Position numbers and translations under genes: made by a program
Shown here: positions 25,310-35,665 of the stretch, one piece after another
Position numbering within the stretch: position 1 is the stretch's first letter
Layout: each line of letters starts with the position of its first letter
Source: Candidatus Enterococcus moelleringii
GTDB lineage: Bacteria > Bacillota > Bacilli > Lactobacillales > Enterococcaceae
Length of the DNA stretch: 64,000 nt
Assembly (NCBI RefSeq): GCF_017377575.1
Contig: NZ_JAFREM010000008.1
Location: 62,001 to 126,000, forward strand
Direction: 5' to 3'
The notes under the pieces: model-generated
What the model was told of the DNA's origin: nothing
Database searches by the model: none
Seen by the model: only the letters and a program-made list of their open reading frames with translations

Positions 25310-26539
25310 ATGTACGAAAATTTATTGCCACGTTTTTTACGTTACGTGAAAACTGAAACTCGTTCGGATGCCACCAGCACGACTACTCCAACTACCCAAA
25401 CTCAAGTAGCCTTTGCTCATGAGTTGATGAAGGAACTTGAAGAAATCGGGATGCAGGATATTATATACAACGAGTCAAATGGGTATGTTATTGCCACTTT
25501 GCCAAGTAATATTGATGAAAAGGTTCGTACAATTGGTTTTATTGCCCATATGGATACCGCTGATTTCAATGCTGAAGGTGTCAACCCTCAAATCATTGAA
25601 AATTATGACGGTGAATCAACGATCAAATTAGACAAAGACGGAAAATATACTTTGAATACGAAAGATTTTCCTAATTTGAAAAACTATAAAGATCAAACCT
25701 TGATTACAACCGACGGCTCAACTCTTTTAGGTGCCGATGATAAATCTGGTATTGCTGAAATTATGACCGCTATGGAATATTTGATTAAGCATCCTGAAAT
25801 TAAGCATGGCGATATTCGTGTTGGCTTTGGTCCAGACGAAGAAATCGGCATTGGTGCTGATAAATTTGACGTGAAACAGTTCAATACTGATTTTGCTTAC
25901 ACAATGGATGGCGGACCATTAGGTGAATTGCAATTTGAAACCTTCAGTGCGGCACAAGCAACAATTACTTTGGTAGGTAAAAATGTTCATCCTGGTACGG
26001 CAAAGAATACGATGGTCAATGCATTGCAACTAGCGATTGATTTCCATAACCAATTACCAGAAGATGAAAGACCGGAAAAAACAGAAGGTCGGGAAGGCTT
26101 CTATCATTTATTAGCGATGGACGGTAATGTAGAAGAAGCGAAAATGACCTATATCATTCGGGATCATGATCGGGAAAAATTTGAAGCGCGCAAAGAACAG
26201 ATTTTAGCGATTCAAAAAGAAATGAACCAACCGTTCGATACAGAACGGGTTGTTGTAGATATGTACGATCAATATTACAACATGGGTGAAGTCATTGAAA
26301 AAGATATGACCGTCATTGATTTGGCTAAAGGCGCGATGGAAGAAGTTGACGTAACACCAGTCATCGAACCAATTCGCGGTGGAACAGACGGATCAAAGAT
26401 TTCCTTCTTGGGAATTCCAACACCAAATATTTTTGCTGGCGGCGAAAATATGCACGGCCGTTTTGAATTTGTTTCCTTGCAAACAATGGAAAAAGCTGTG
26501 GATGTGATTGTTAAAATTATCGAAAACAATGCAAAATAG
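25310..26539 (+). CDS. pepT: Peptidase T (tripeptidase)
   Basis: PepT (409 aa) is a cytoplasmic zinc aminotripeptidase of the M20 family that finishes peptide breakdown. Metal and catalytic motifs: [10 protein letters not shown] (about 75-84), [12 protein letters not shown] (about 140-151), [13 protein letters not shown] (about 172-184), and the late [22 protein letters not shown] 25310 follows AGAGGAG; the frame stays open upstream but that part overlaps the Nif3-like gene. It is followed by a large terminator. Peptidases of this type are universal in lactic acid bacteria. Confidence 0.95.
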   Translation: MYENLLPRFLRYVKTETRSDATSTTTPTTQTQVAFAHELMKELEEIGMQDIIYNESNGYVIATLPSNIDEKVRTIGFIAHMDTADFNAEGVNPQIIENYDGESTIKLDKDGKYTLNTKDFPNLKNYKDQTLITTDGSTLLGADDKSGIAEIMTAMEYLIKHPEIKHGDIRVGFGPDEEIGIGADKFDVKQFNTDFAYTMDGGPLGELQFETFSAAQATITLVGKNVHPGTAKNTMVNALQLAIDFHNQLPEDERPEKTEGREGFYHLLAMDGNVEEAKMTYIIRDHDREKFEARKEQILAIQKEMNQPFDTERVVVDMYDQYYNMGEVIEKDMTVIDLAKGAMEEVDVTPVIEPIRGGTDGSKISFLGIPTPNIFAGGENMHGRFEFVSLQTMEKAVDVIVKIIENNAK

Positions 26540-26552
26540 AACAATTTAGCTA

Positions 26553-26615
26553 GGAAGCCTCTTGCTCGAAATCGTTGAAACGTTTTGTAGATTTTGAGTA
26601 AGAAGCTTCTTTTTT
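26553..26615 (+). terminator. Terminator after pepT
   Basis: GAAGCCTCTTGCTCGAAATC and GATTTTGAGTAAGAAGCTTC pair as a long, slightly interrupted stem, followed by six T's. Confidence 0.85.
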
Positions 26616-26684
26616 GGGTTAGTTCTTTTGCCCCAACGCCAATAGTATGATAGGCTAGAAAAAACAGAAAAATGAGGGTTTACC

Positions 26685-27728
26685 ATGAATCTTTCCCCCA
26701 ATCGAAAGCTGTTCTTAAACATCTTCTTATTTTTGGTGGTTATTGGGTTAATTATTTTCGTAATCCGTGACTCTTTAGGTGAGATTTTCGAAGAATTAAC
26801 CACTACACCTTGGCCGATTTTAGCTGGTGTTACCGCTTTGGGAGTATTTAGTCAGTTGATTGAAGGTTATACAATAAAAAACATTGCTGCCGAATACAAT
26901 CCATCGTTTTCAATTATGGATGGATTCTTTGCGTCTGCCTATGCTACCTTTTATCGGGTAGTGACTTTTGGAACGGGCTCAATTGTGGCTGAAGTTATTT
27001 ACTATCGTAAAAAGGAATTAAAGCTTTCTCAAGGAACCGGCGTAACTGCTTTGCGAATGGTTACTTATAAAATTGCGGTGATGATCTGGGCAGTAGTTTT
27101 TTTGTTTTTAGAGTCTGATGTTCTCCAAGAAGAAGTACCCAACGGTATTATGCTGGTATTAATCGGTATGTCGGTAACTATGGCAATTGTTGCTGTACTG
27201 CTTTTATTCAGTCTAAATGTCAGTGCCCAAGTAGTCTTTGTAAAGATTTCTAATCGTATCTTTAAAAAACAGCGCTGGCGGGATCTGGTTGATCGCGCGA
27301 ATTTGCAATTTTACTCGTTACGGGAGACGATTCAAACTTTCATTCAAAATAAACAGGTAGTTGTTAAAGTATTTGCTTCCAATATGGCAAAATTAGCAGT
27401 CTGGTATTTCATTCCTTACTTTATTTTGAGCCAGAGCTATCCAGATTTATCGATGTCTTTATCCATTGCACTTATTAGTTTTACCGTTACTTTAGGAGGG
27501 GTCTTACCGGCACCGGGAGGAATTGGCGGTCTAGAATTCGTCTATGTCTTATTATTCAAGCATATCGTGGATGATGTGGATGCAGTGTCGTCATTGCTGC
27601 TGTATCGTTACGCTACCTACTTAATGCCTTTTCTTATTGGTATGGTGTATGTGCTGGTGACTAAACAAAAGGAAATAAAAACTGAATTCGATGAAGCCAA
27701 AGAAACCAAAAAGGAAGTGGACGAGTAA
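26685..27728 (+). CDS. Lysylphosphatidylglycerol synthase-like flippase domain protein (UPF0104)
   Basis: A 347-residue membrane protein of the LPG_synthase_TM family, about eight hydrophobic spans. It resembles the flippase half of MprF but has no cytosolic aminoacyl-transferase domain. The signature GGVLPAPGGIGGLEFVYVLLFKH (about 265-287) is the conserved motif of this family, and FYRVVTFGTGSIVAEV is near residue 90. It may move a lipid across the membrane; which lipid is unknown. The last ~20 residues are charged (Lys/Glu). Its 3' end encodes half of a terminator hairpin. The start follows GAGGGT. Confidence 0.85.
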   Translation: MNLSPNRKLFLNIFLFLVVIGLIIFVIRDSLGEIFEELTTTPWPILAGVTALGVFSQLIEGYTIKNIAAEYNPSFSIMDGFFASAYATFYRVVTFGTGSIVAEVIYYRKKELKLSQGTGVTALRMVTYKIAVMIWAVVFLFLESDVLQEEVPNGIMLVLIGMSVTMAIVAVLLLFSLNVSAQVVFVKISNRIFKKQRWRDLVDRANLQFYSLRETIQTFIQNKQVVVKVFASNMAKLAVWYFIPYFILSQSYPDLSMSLSIALISFTVTLGGVLPAPGGIGGLEFVYVLLFKHIVDDVDAVSSLLLYRYATYLMPFLIGMVYVLVTKQKEIKTEFDEAKETKKEVDE

Positions 27729-27753
27729 TCGTAGCTTCCTTTTTGGTTTCTTG
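27699..27753. terminator. Bidirectional terminator between converging genes
   Basis: AGAAACCAAAAAGGAAG, inside the end of the flippase gene, pairs with CTTCCTTTTTGGTTTCTT. The two genes run towards each other, so one hairpin probably serves both. The T-tracts are short in both directions. Confidence 0.7.
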
Positions 27754-27766
27754 ATGTTGCTAAATG

Positions 27767-28777
27767 TTAATAGCGAATCACCAATTTGCCAATCATCTGG
27801 TTTGTTTCGACCTTTTGATGAGCGTTATAAATGACCTCAGGTGAAAAGCCGTCTATTGTTTCGGTTAAGGTAGATTGAATTTTTTCTTTGGACAAAAGTT
27901 GGGTCAGCAGGGTAAGCGCTTGTCCTTGAGATTCGATGTGATAGTCATAATCAGTTTTTGCAAACATGTACTCCCAGACAAAGCTGCCGGATTTTTCTTT
28001 TAGTTTTGCCAGATCGTGGTCTTTGGCAGTAGTCACTGTAGAACCTAAGTAGCCAAAAGGACTTAAAAGTTCGGACATTTCATCATAGTATCGGTCGGCA
28101 GAATGCAGCACGGCTATGTATGGTAGTGAATCAAACCCTAGTTTGTCTAATTGTTTCGTTAAGTTTTTACGATGGTTGATGACATAATCAGCACCTAAGT
28201 TCTCACACCATTGGATGGTTTCAGGTCGTGAAGCTGTAGCGATAACTGTTAATCCAGCCCATTTGGCCAATTGAATCATAACGGATCCGACTCCGCCAGC
28301 ACCGTTAATAATTAACAGGGCGCCGGTGTTGCTATTTTCTTTGGCACTCAAATCCATTTTTTCAAATAATAATTCATAAGCAGTCAAAAAGGTTAGAGGC
28401 ATGGCTGCTGCTTTTTCTGCGGAAAGATTTTCTGGTAATTTGGCGGCAATGCGAGAATCGACAATTTGTTTCTCACTGTAGCTGCCATAACGATTGGTCG
28501 TACCGGAAAAGATCACTCGGTCACCGGCCACTAGATCAGGGACCTGTTCGCCAACCTGTGTAACAATTCCAACACTGTCAAAGCCTAAAATATGCGGTGC
28601 TTTGGTTCCTTTTCCTGACTGACGCAGCTTAGTATCTATAGGATTTATTGAAATCGCAATGTTTTGAACCATCACGTCATGCTCAGTTAATTTGGGCAGC
28701 ATAATTTCGAAAGTCTCAAAAAAATTTCCATCTGCAAGTTCGAACCCTTTTTCAAAGCCAATTGCTCTAGAAATCAT
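27767..28777 (-). CDS. Zinc-type alcohol dehydrogenase / quinone oxidoreductase family protein
   Basis: A 336-residue medium-chain dehydrogenase/reductase of the QOR-like (zinc-free) kind. The N-terminal GroES-like domain ends near residue 120 with the family sequence GFDSVGIVTQVGEQVPDLVAGDRV. The nucleotide-binding Rossmann motif GAGGVGSVMIQLAKW (about 160-174) points to NADPH. The catalytic-zinc cysteines of true alcohol dehydrogenases are absent. It probably reduces quinones or enals; the substrate is unknown. The start is set by AAGGAGCTGAG. It is the only minus-strand gene in its neighbourhood and stands between two convergent/divergent control regions. Confidence 0.85.
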   Translation of the reverse strand: MISRAIGFEKGFELADGNFFETFEIMLPKLTEHDVMVQNIAISINPIDTKLRQSGKGTKAPHILGFDSVGIVTQVGEQVPDLVAGDRVIFSGTTNRYGSYSEKQIVDSRIAAKLPENLSAEKAAAMPLTFLTAYELLFEKMDLSAKENSNTGALLIINGAGGVGSVMIQLAKWAGLTVIATASRPETIQWCENLGADYVINHRKNLTKQLDKLGFDSLPYIAVLHSADRYYDEMSELLSPFGYLGSTVTTAKDHDLAKLKEKSGSFVWEYMFAKTDYDYHIESQGQALTLLTQLLSKEKIQSTLTETIDGFSPEVIYNAHQKVETNQMIGKLVIRY

Positions 28778-28825
28778 CTACTCAGCTCCTTACTAATAAT
28801 AATGTATTCTTTGTTACCAATAAAT

Positions 28826-28831
28826 TGTCAA
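28826..28831 (-). promoter_or_regulatory. -35 box for the dehydrogenase gene
   Basis: On the minus strand there is a perfect TTGACA, with AATACA 17 bases and TACATT 19 bases downstream as candidate -10 boxes, ahead of the ribosome binding site AAGGAG. Confidence 0.5.
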
Positions 28832-28896
28832 ATTTCTTGAATAGCTATTACATCTATACCTTTAAATCGATAATTGACCTTAATCAACTACCTGTA

Positions 28897-28920
28897 TTTT
28901 TATCTGGCTAGCAGATAAAA
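28897..28920. repeat. 9-bp inverted repeat in the divergent intergenic region
   Basis: TTTTATCTG and CAGATAAAA are separated by 6 bases with no T-run, so it is more like a protein-binding palindrome than a terminator. It lies in the ~297-base gap between the dehydrogenase and clpB, about 70 bases upstream of the dehydrogenase -35 box and about 80 before the clpB one. I know no regulator for this motif. Confidence 0.45.
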
Positions 28921-29001
28921 GTAGACCAGTTTTCCTCTCTAATAAAATTGTAGCATTTTCCTTAAAACTCTACGAAAGTTATGCTTTTTATATAGAAAAT
29001 T

Positions 29002-29018
29002 TTTGACCAATTTTGACC
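29002..29018. promoter_or_regulatory. CtsR operator of clpB
   Basis: TTTGACC-AAT-TTTGACC, read on the other strand, is GGTCAAA-ATT-GGTCAAA, an exact match to the tandem heptanucleotide CtsR site. It covers the clpB -35 box, so CtsR bound here would block RNA polymerase until heat or protein stress inactivates it. Confidence 0.93.
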
Positions 29019-29031
29019 AAAGGAGTATAAT
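29003..29031 (+). promoter_or_regulatory. Promoter of clpB
   Basis: TTGACC, 17 bases, then a consensus TATAAT. The -35 box is part of the CtsR operator. Confidence 0.88.
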
Positions 29032-29074
29032 TCTATGTGTGAGGGAAACCTCAAAGGACAAAGGAGGTAATTAA

Positions 29075-31678
29075 ATGAATATTGAAAAAATGACCACCAC
29101 CTTGCAGGAAGCAATCGCTGAAGCGCAGCAGATCGCGGTAACACGCCAACATCAAGAGATTGATATTGCTCATTTGTGGAAGATATTTTTGCAGCCTAAT
29201 CATTTTGGACGTAATTTTTACACTGATGCCGGATTAGATGTCGATGCCTTTGAAGCAGAAGTTGATCGAGCGTTGGATGAGTATCCATCTGTTGCTGGTG
29301 GAAATGTGCGTTATGGACAAAACCTTAGTCAGAACTTGTTTTCGCTATTAAGTGAAGCAGACAAATTACGTGAGCAATTTCAAGACGAGTACCTGTCGAC
29401 TGAGATTGTCTTACTTGCCTTAATGAATTTGAAAAACTACCGTTTGACGAAATACTTAAATCAGGTAGGATTAAATAAAAAAGAAGTCCAAAAGAACATA
29501 GAAGAAATCAGGGGAGGGGATCGTGTGACTTCTCAAAATCAAGAAGAAACCTATAAAGCACTAGAAAAATACGGGGTTGATTTGGTTCAACAAGTCAAAA
29601 ACGGCAAGCAAGATCCAATTATTGGCCGGGATGAAGAAATTCGCGATGTGATTCGGATTTTGTCCCGGAAAACAAAAAACAATCCAGTGTTAATCGGCGA
29701 ACCAGGTGTTGGTAAAACAGCCATCGTCGAAGGTCTGGCTCAACGAATTGTTCGTAAAGATGTGCCAGAAAATCTAAAAGACAAAACTATTTTTTCTTTA
29801 GATATGGGATCATTGATTGCCGGTGCAAAATTCCGGGGTGAATTTGAAGAACGGCTAAAATCGGTTCTAAAAGAAGTGAAAAAATCAGATGGGCAAATTT
29901 TGTTGTTCATCGACGAAATTCATAACATTGTCGGAGCCGGTAAGACGGAAGGCAGCATGGATGCCGGCAATTTACTGAAGCCGATGCTGGCTCGTGGCGA
30001 GCTTCATCTAATCGGAGCAACAACATTAGATGAATACCGCCAATACATGGAAAAAGATAAGGCGTTAGAACGTCGTTTCCAAAAAGTGCTGGTAAAGGAA
30101 CCAAATGTGCAAGATACGATTAGTATTTTGCGAGGTCTAAAAGAACGGTTTGAAATTCACCACAGTGTAAATATTCACGACAATGCACTGGTAGCTGCGG
30201 CTACTTTGTCGGATCGTTATATTACGGATCGTTTCTTACCAGATAAGGCGATTGATTTAGTGGATGAAGCCAGTGCCAGTATTCGGGTGGAAATGAACTC
30301 AATGCCTACAGAGCTGGATCAAGTGACTCGCCGTTTAATGCAGCTGGAAATTGAAGAAGCAGCCTTGAAAAAGGAAACGGATGATGCCAGCAAAAAACGG
30401 CTAAGCAATTTGCAAGAAGAGCTAGCAGATCTGCGGGAAGAAACCAATGCCATGAAGCTGCAATGGGAAACTGAAAAAGAAGAAGTGAATGTCGTATCTA
30501 ACAAGCGGGCTGAAATCGATCAAGCCAAGCATGAATTAGAGGATGCGGAAAATAACTATGACTTGGAAAGAGCAGCCGTTTTGCGTCATGGCACGATTCC
30601 ACAATTAGAAAAAGAATTGGCGGAATTGGAAGCTAAGAATGAAGCCAACGATATCCGCATGGTACAGGAATCGGTAACTGAAAATGAAATCGCCCAAGTA
30701 GTCGCTCGTTTAACCGGAATTCCAGTAACAAAACTGGTAGAAGGGGAAAGAGAAAAACTATTGAGCTTGAACAGTACATTGCACCAACGAGTGATTGGAC
30801 AGGATGAAGCAGTTGATGCTGTCAGCGATGCGGTTTTACGGTCACGAGCGGGATTACAAGATCCAAATCGTCCGTTAGGTTCCTTCTTATTCTTAGGACC
30901 GACAGGTGTCGGCAAAACCGAGCTGGCCAAAGCGTTAGCGGAAAACTTATTTGATTCTGAAGATCATATGGTCCGAATCGACATGAGTGAGTACATGGAG
31001 AAACATGCAGTGTCACGTTTAGTGGGGGCACCTCCAGGCTATGTTGGTTACGAAGAAGGCGGGCAATTGACGGAAGCGGTACGCCGCAATCCTTATACCA
31101 TTATCTTACTGGACGAAATCGAAAAAGCTCATCCAGATGTTTTCAATATTTTGCTGCAAGTATTAGATGATGGTCGCCTAACTGATTCCAAGGGTCGAGT
31201 GGTTGATTTCAAAAACACAGTGATGATCATGACCAGCAACATCGGTTCACAGTTGCTGTTAGACGGTGTAACCGCCGATGGTGAGATCCCTGAACCGATT
31301 CAAGAGCAAGTGATGAACCTGCTGAGAGGACACTTCAAGCCGGAATTCTTGAACCGGATTGACGATACGATTCTGTTCACGCCATTGAGCTTAGAAAACG
31401 TCAAAGGGATTGTTGAAAAATTAGTGGCACAGCTTTCGCAGCGTCTAGAAGACCAAGAAATTCAATTAGTGATTACAGATCACGCCAAAGCTTGGATTGC
31501 CGAAAATGCTTATGAGCCGCAATACGGAGCAAGACCGTTGAAACGCTTCATTACCCGTGAAGTAGAAACGCCGCTGGCAAAAGAAATCATTGCCGGTCGG
31601 GTATTACCGAAAACCAAGGTAACGATTGAGTTGTTGGCCGATCAATTGGCTTTCCAAAACGAACCGATCGAAGACTAG
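29075..31678 (+). CDS. clpB: ATP-dependent disaggregase ClpB
   Basis: ClpB (867 aa) is the hexameric Hsp100 that pulls proteins out of aggregates together with DnaK. The N-domain (1-150) is followed by the first AAA+ module with Walker A GEPGVGKT (208-215) and pore loop [12 protein letters not shown]. Next is the long coiled-coil middle domain (about 405-530, very rich in Glu/Lys/Leu) that marks ClpB rather than ClpC/ClpE, and then the second module with GPTGVGKT (about 608-615) and [13 protein letters not shown]. No ClpP-binding tripeptide loop is expected or seen. The start follows AAAGGAGGT. Confidence 0.97.
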   Translation: MNIEKMTTTLQEAIAEAQQIAVTRQHQEIDIAHLWKIFLQPNHFGRNFYTDAGLDVDAFEAEVDRALDEYPSVAGGNVRYGQNLSQNLFSLLSEADKLREQFQDEYLSTEIVLLALMNLKNYRLTKYLNQVGLNKKEVQKNIEEIRGGDRVTSQNQEETYKALEKYGVDLVQQVKNGKQDPIIGRDEEIRDVIRILSRKTKNNPVLIGEPGVGKTAIVEGLAQRIVRKDVPENLKDKTIFSLDMGSLIAGAKFRGEFEERLKSVLKEVKKSDGQILLFIDEIHNIVGAGKTEGSMDAGNLLKPMLARGELHLIGATTLDEYRQYMEKDKALERRFQKVLVKEPNVQDTISILRGLKERFEIHHSVNIHDNALVAAATLSDRYITDRFLPDKAIDLVDEASASIRVEMNSMPTELDQVTRRLMQLEIEEAALKKETDDASKKRLSNLQEELADLREETNAMKLQWETEKEEVNVVSNKRAEIDQAKHELEDAENNYDLERAAVLRHGTIPQLEKELAELEAKNEANDIRMVQESVTENEIAQVVARLTGIPVTKLVEGEREKLLSLNSTLHQRVIGQDEAVDAVSDAVLRSRAGLQDPNRPLGSFLFLGPTGVGKTELAKALAENLFDSEDHMVRIDMSEYMEKHAVSRLVGAPPGYVGYEEGGQLTEAVRRNPYTIILLDEIEKAHPDVFNILLQVLDDGRLTDSKGRVVDFKNTVMIMTSNIGSQLLLDGVTADGEIPEPIQEQVMNLLRGHFKPEFLNRIDDTILFTPLSLENVKGIVEKLVAQLSQRLEDQEIQLVITDHAKAWIAENAYEPQYGARPLKRFITREVETPLAKEIIAGRVLPKTKVTIELLADQLAFQNEPIED

Positions 31679-31690
31679 AACATTAGCAAG

Positions 31691-31755
31691 GCAAGTGAGA
31701 ATGGTGAATTTGTGATGAAAGTTTTCATGAATGACCATTTTTACTTGCTTTTTTC
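31691..31755 (+). terminator. Terminator after clpB
   Basis: GCAAGTGAGAATGGT pairs with ACCATTTTTACTTGC (15 bp, two wobbles) around a large loop that may form its own small hairpin (GATGAAAGTTTTCAT). TTTTTT follows. Confidence 0.88.
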
Positions 31756-31773
31756 TTTCAAAATGTGGATAAT
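31745..31773 (+). promoter_or_regulatory. Promoter of xpt-pbuX
   Basis: TTGCTT, 17 bases, then GATAAT. The -35 box lies in the right arm and tail of the clpB terminator. The transcript would start near 31780, just ahead of the riboswitch. Confidence 0.65.
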
Positions 31774-31788
31774 CTTACTATATTTTTA

Positions 31789-32527
<739 letters not shown>

Positions 32528-32529
32528 TT

Positions 32530-33852
32530 TTGTCAACGCAAGATGGAAATGGAAAGGCCGCTGTCCTAGGGCTGCAACACTTATTGGCGATGTATGCCGG
32601 AGCGGTAGCTGTTCCTTTATTGATCGGAACAGGTTTAGGATTTAATGAATCACAAATGACGTATTTGATTTCCATTGATATTTTTATGTGCGGAATTGCT
32701 ACATTATTGCAGCTGACCGTCAATAAGTTTTTCGGAATCGGACTACCAGTGGTTCTCGGCTGTGCCATTCAAGCAGTAGCTCCATTAATTTTAATCGGTC
32801 AAAATAAAGGTATCGGGGCAATTTACGGTTCAATTATTGCAGCCGGAGTCTTCATCGTATTGATTGCTGGCTTTTTCTCTAAGGTGGAAAAATTATTTCC
32901 ACCAGTTGTAACGGGAACAGTCATTACCACGATTGGCTTAACCTTGATTCCAGTGGCGATTACTAAAATGGGCGGCGGCGATGCAGCGGCAGCTAATTTT
33001 GGCAATCCGACCTTGCTAATGCTGGCCTTTGTTACCATTGTACTAATTTTAGTCGTTCAGATTTTTGGTAAAGGCTTCGTACGTTCGATTGCTGTTTTAG
33101 TTGGTTTAGTGGGCGGAACACTACTAGCCATGGCATTAGGATTGGTTGATTTTTCGACAATCGGTCACGCTCCCTTAATACATGTGCCACAACCATTTTA
33201 CTTTGGAACACCTACCTTTGATGTTTCGTCAATTTTGTTAATGATTATTATCTCAATTGTCAGCATGGTGGAATCGACAGGTGTGTACTTTGCATTAGGC
33301 GATATTACAGGCCAAAAGGTACAAGAAGATGATTTAAAACGCGGTTACCGAGCTGAAGGCTTGGCAGTTGTGTTAGGTGGAATTTTCAATACATTCCCAT
33401 ATACTGGTTTTTCACAAAATGTCGGCCTAGTTCAGCTATCGGGAATCAAAACCCGGCGACCAATTTACTTCTCAGCCATTTTCTTGATTATTCTAGGGCT
33501 GTTTCCGAAAATCGGTGCACTGGCGCAAATTATTCCTGAACCAGTTTTGGGCGGCGGAATGCTGGTAATGTTCGGCATGGTAGCTGTTCAAGGGATGAAG
33601 ATGCTGTCCAGTGTTGATTTCCATGATGAAAAGAATTTGTTGATCATTGCCATTTCTATCGGCTTTGGCCTTGGCTTTAATGCGATGCCAACTCTATTTA
33701 ATCAATTGCCAGCGACGGTGCAAATGTTTACCGGTAATGGAATAGTCATGAGCAGCCTTTCGGCAATTGTTTTGAATTTGGTTTTCCATGGGTATCCTCG
33801 CAAACTAAAAGCTGTCGCAGAACCAACTAAAGCAACACATTCTCATACGTAA
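32530..33852 (+). CDS. pbuX: Xanthine permease (NCS2 family)
   Basis: A 440-residue nucleobase:cation symporter with about 12-14 hydrophobic spans that brings in xanthine. The family motif is in GQNKGIGAIYGSIIAAGVFIVLIAG-like spans, with MVESTGVYFALGDITGQ (about 240-257, the Glu of the substrate site) and NTFPYTGFSQNVGLVQLSG. The start is a TTG at 32530, three bases after the xpt stop, with AGGAGG at 32514-32519; the nearby ATG at 32543 is out of frame. A terminator follows. Confidence 0.94.
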   Translation: MSTQDGNGKAAVLGLQHLLAMYAGAVAVPLLIGTGLGFNESQMTYLISIDIFMCGIATLLQLTVNKFFGIGLPVVLGCAIQAVAPLILIGQNKGIGAIYGSIIAAGVFIVLIAGFFSKVEKLFPPVVTGTVITTIGLTLIPVAITKMGGGDAAAANFGNPTLLMLAFVTIVLILVVQIFGKGFVRSIAVLVGLVGGTLLAMALGLVDFSTIGHAPLIHVPQPFYFGTPTFDVSSILLMIIISIVSMVESTGVYFALGDITGQKVQEDDLKRGYRAEGLAVVLGGIFNTFPYTGFSQNVGLVQLSGIKTRRPIYFSAIFLIILGLFPKIGALAQIIPEPVLGGGMLVMFGMVAVQGMKMLSSVDFHDEKNLLIIAISIGFGLGFNAMPTLFNQLPATVQMFTGNGIVMSSLSAIVLNLVFHGYPRKLKAVAEPTKATHSHT

Positions 33853-33858
33853 ATTTTA

Positions 33859-33893
33859 GACATGGGTCGAATGCGGCTCATGTTTTTATTTTG
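33859..33893 (+). terminator. Terminator after pbuX
   Basis: ACATGGGTC pairs with GGCTCATGT (two wobbles) around a 6-base loop, then TTTTATTTT. Confidence 0.8.
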
Positions 33894-33946
33894 ATTGGTA
33901 CTAGTTTAGTACGTGAGACTTAAGTAATTTGTAAGAGGTTAGTGTT

Positions 33947-33991
33947 AAACACGAACGATAAATGTAAAAATTCATTTATCATTCGAATATT
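33947..33991. promoter_or_regulatory. Paired PurR boxes upstream of purE
   Basis: AAACACGAACGAT on the + strand and its partner on the - strand (AATATTCGAATGAT, 33978-33991) face each other, the inverted arrangement that PurR needs. CGAA is at 33952 and TTCG at 33982. The arms also share the extension GATAAATG, making a long imperfect palindrome. This matches the layout known from Gram-positive pur operons. In lactococci and relatives the regulator can activate, in Bacillus it represses; which holds here is not shown. Confidence 0.88.
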
Positions 33992-33994
33992 GTT

Positions 33995-34023
33995 TTGACT
34001 TCATTTTGATTGCTTGTTAGAAT
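33995..34023 (+). promoter_or_regulatory. Promoter of purEKB
   Basis: TTGACT, 17 bases, then an extended -10 TGTTAGAAT. It begins 4 bases after the right PurBox. A further partial copy of the repeat (TGAATGACAAATG, 34025-34037) covers the start site. Confidence 0.85.
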
Positions 34024-34050
34024 GTGAATGACAAATGAAAGGAGCAACTT

Positions 34051-34539
34051 ATGAAGCCAGAAGTAGCGATTATCATGGGAAGTACCTCAGATTGGGAAAC
34101 AATGAAGCACGCTTGCGACAGTTTGGATGAACTTGAGATTTCTTACGAAAAACAGGTAGTATCAGCACATCGTACCCCCGACTTAATGTTCGAATTTGCT
34201 GAAAAAGCTCGCGGTAGAGGAATCAAGGTTATTATCGCAGGAGCCGGTGGAGCAGCTCACTTGCCGGGGATGGTTGCGGCTAAAACTACTTTGCCGGTAA
34301 TCGGAGTGCCAGTTCAATCAAAAGCTCTAAACGGCTTGGATTCTCTTTTATCAATTGTTCAAATGCCTGGCGGTGTTCCGGTAGCCACCACAGCGATTGG
34401 AAAAGCTGGTGCAACTAACGCAGGACTACTTGCGGCACAGATGCTTTCAATGTATGATGAAAACATAGCTGAACGTTTAGAAAACAAACGTCAGAAAATG
34501 AAAGATACTGTATTGGAAAGTAGTGAACAACTTGGTTAA
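34051..34539 (+). CDS. purE: N5-carboxyaminoimidazole ribonucleotide mutase
   Basis: PurE class I (162 aa) moves the carboxyl group of N5-CAIR to give CAIR in de novo purine synthesis. The active-site block [10 protein letters not shown] (about 8-17) and the SAHRTPD motif (residues 42-48) with the catalytic His are intact, and [11 protein letters not shown] follows. It needs PurK, encoded right behind with a 17-base overlap. It is the first gene of a PurR-controlled unit. Confidence 0.97.
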   Translation: MKPEVAIIMGSTSDWETMKHACDSLDELEISYEKQVVSAHRTPDLMFEFAEKARGRGIKVIIAGAGGAAHLPGMVAAKTTLPVIGVPVQSKALNGLDSLLSIVQMPGGVPVATTAIGKAGATNAGLLAAQMLSMYDENIAERLENKRQKMKDTVLESSEQLG

Positions 34540-35653
34540 ACCATTACAACCGGGCGCTGCGATTGGAATCGTTGGCGGCGGTCAATTAGGTCGAATGATG
34601 GCGATCAGTGCAAAGGAAATGGGTTTTCGGACTGGGATTATTGATCCTACGGAAGACTGCCCGGCTGCTCAAGTATCTGATTGGCATATTGTTGCGCCTT
34701 ACGATGATCAGGCGGCATTAGAAGAGATGGCACGGCGTACACAAGTAATTACCTATGAATTTGAGAATGTTGACGTGGATACGTTGAATCAGATCATCGA
34801 TCGTGCCAATATTCCTCAAGGCACCGATTTATTAGCAATTACCCAAGATCGCTTAATGGAAAAAGCATTTCTGGAAGGCAATAATATTGTCATTGCGCCT
34901 TATGCGACAATTATTAGTCCCACCGATATTCAAGATGCCATCGATGGCATCGGCTATCCTTGTGTTTTAAAAACCACACGGGGCGGCTATGATGGACATG
35001 GGCAATATGTGCTGAAGGGTACTTCTGACTTAGCACCTTCCATGAATTTGCTGCGCTCAGGAACTTGTGTGCTGGAAGCGTGGATACCTTTTGAAAAAGA
35101 ATTGTCAGTGCTGGTGGCTGGAAACAGCTATGGCGAGTATGTGACATTTCCAGTGGTGGAAAATATCCATCGCAACAATATTTTGCATGAAACGATTGCT
35201 CCGGCGCAAATCGACCCAGCAGTGGCCGAAGAAGCAAAACGGATCGCTGAAGTGATTGCTGAGGGTGTAGAACTAGTAGGCACGTTATGTGTCGAAATGT
35301 TTTTAACCAAAGCAGGTGCTTTGTATGTAAATGAAATGGCTCCTCGTCCTCATAACTCAGGACACTATACGATTGAAGCTTGTTCCATGAGCCAATTTGA
35401 TGCTCACATCCGGGGTATTTGCGGTTGGCCGCTGGCTCAGCCAAGATTGCTGTCAGATGCAGTAATGGTCAACGTTTTAGGTGAAAATCTCTTAGGTACT
35501 TATGAGATTATTGACGAAAAACCGGACTGGCATTTTCATTATTATGGTAAAGCGATGGCGAAGAGAGGCCGTAAAATGGGGCATATTACCCTGTTGACGG
35601 AAGATTTAGATCGAACACTTAAAGAAATTAAAAATACTGAAATCTGGGATTAA
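34523..35653 (+). CDS. purK: N5-carboxyaminoimidazole ribonucleotide synthase
   Basis: PurK (376 aa) is an ATP-grasp enzyme that makes N5-CAIR from AIR, ATP and bicarbonate. The N-terminal fold begins [13 protein letters not shown] (about 14-26), and the ATP-grasp region includes [14 protein letters not shown]. The metal/ATP site is in [27 protein letters not shown]-type sequence near residues 255-280. The start is a GTG at 34523, preceded by GGAAAG; it overlaps purE by 17 bases, ensuring coupled synthesis of the two partners. Confidence 0.95.
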   Translation: MNNLVKPLQPGAAIGIVGGGQLGRMMAISAKEMGFRTGIIDPTEDCPAAQVSDWHIVAPYDDQAALEEMARRTQVITYEFENVDVDTLNQIIDRANIPQGTDLLAITQDRLMEKAFLEGNNIVIAPYATIISPTDIQDAIDGIGYPCVLKTTRGGYDGHGQYVLKGTSDLAPSMNLLRSGTCVLEAWIPFEKELSVLVAGNSYGEYVTFPVVENIHRNNILHETIAPAQIDPAVAEEAKRIAEVIAEGVELVGTLCVEMFLTKAGALYVNEMAPRPHNSGHYTIEACSMSQFDAHIRGICGWPLAQPRLLSDAVMVNVLGENLLGTYEIIDEKPDWHFHYYGKAMAKRGRKMGHITLLTEDLDRTLKEIKNTEIWD

Positions 35654-35665
35654 AAGGAGAACAAC

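Noticed and set aside
34914-35444. 176-codon open frame on the minus strand inside purK
   Set aside because: Antisense to a well-conserved gene, no ribosome binding site, composition (many His, Leu, Ser) typical of a shadow frame.
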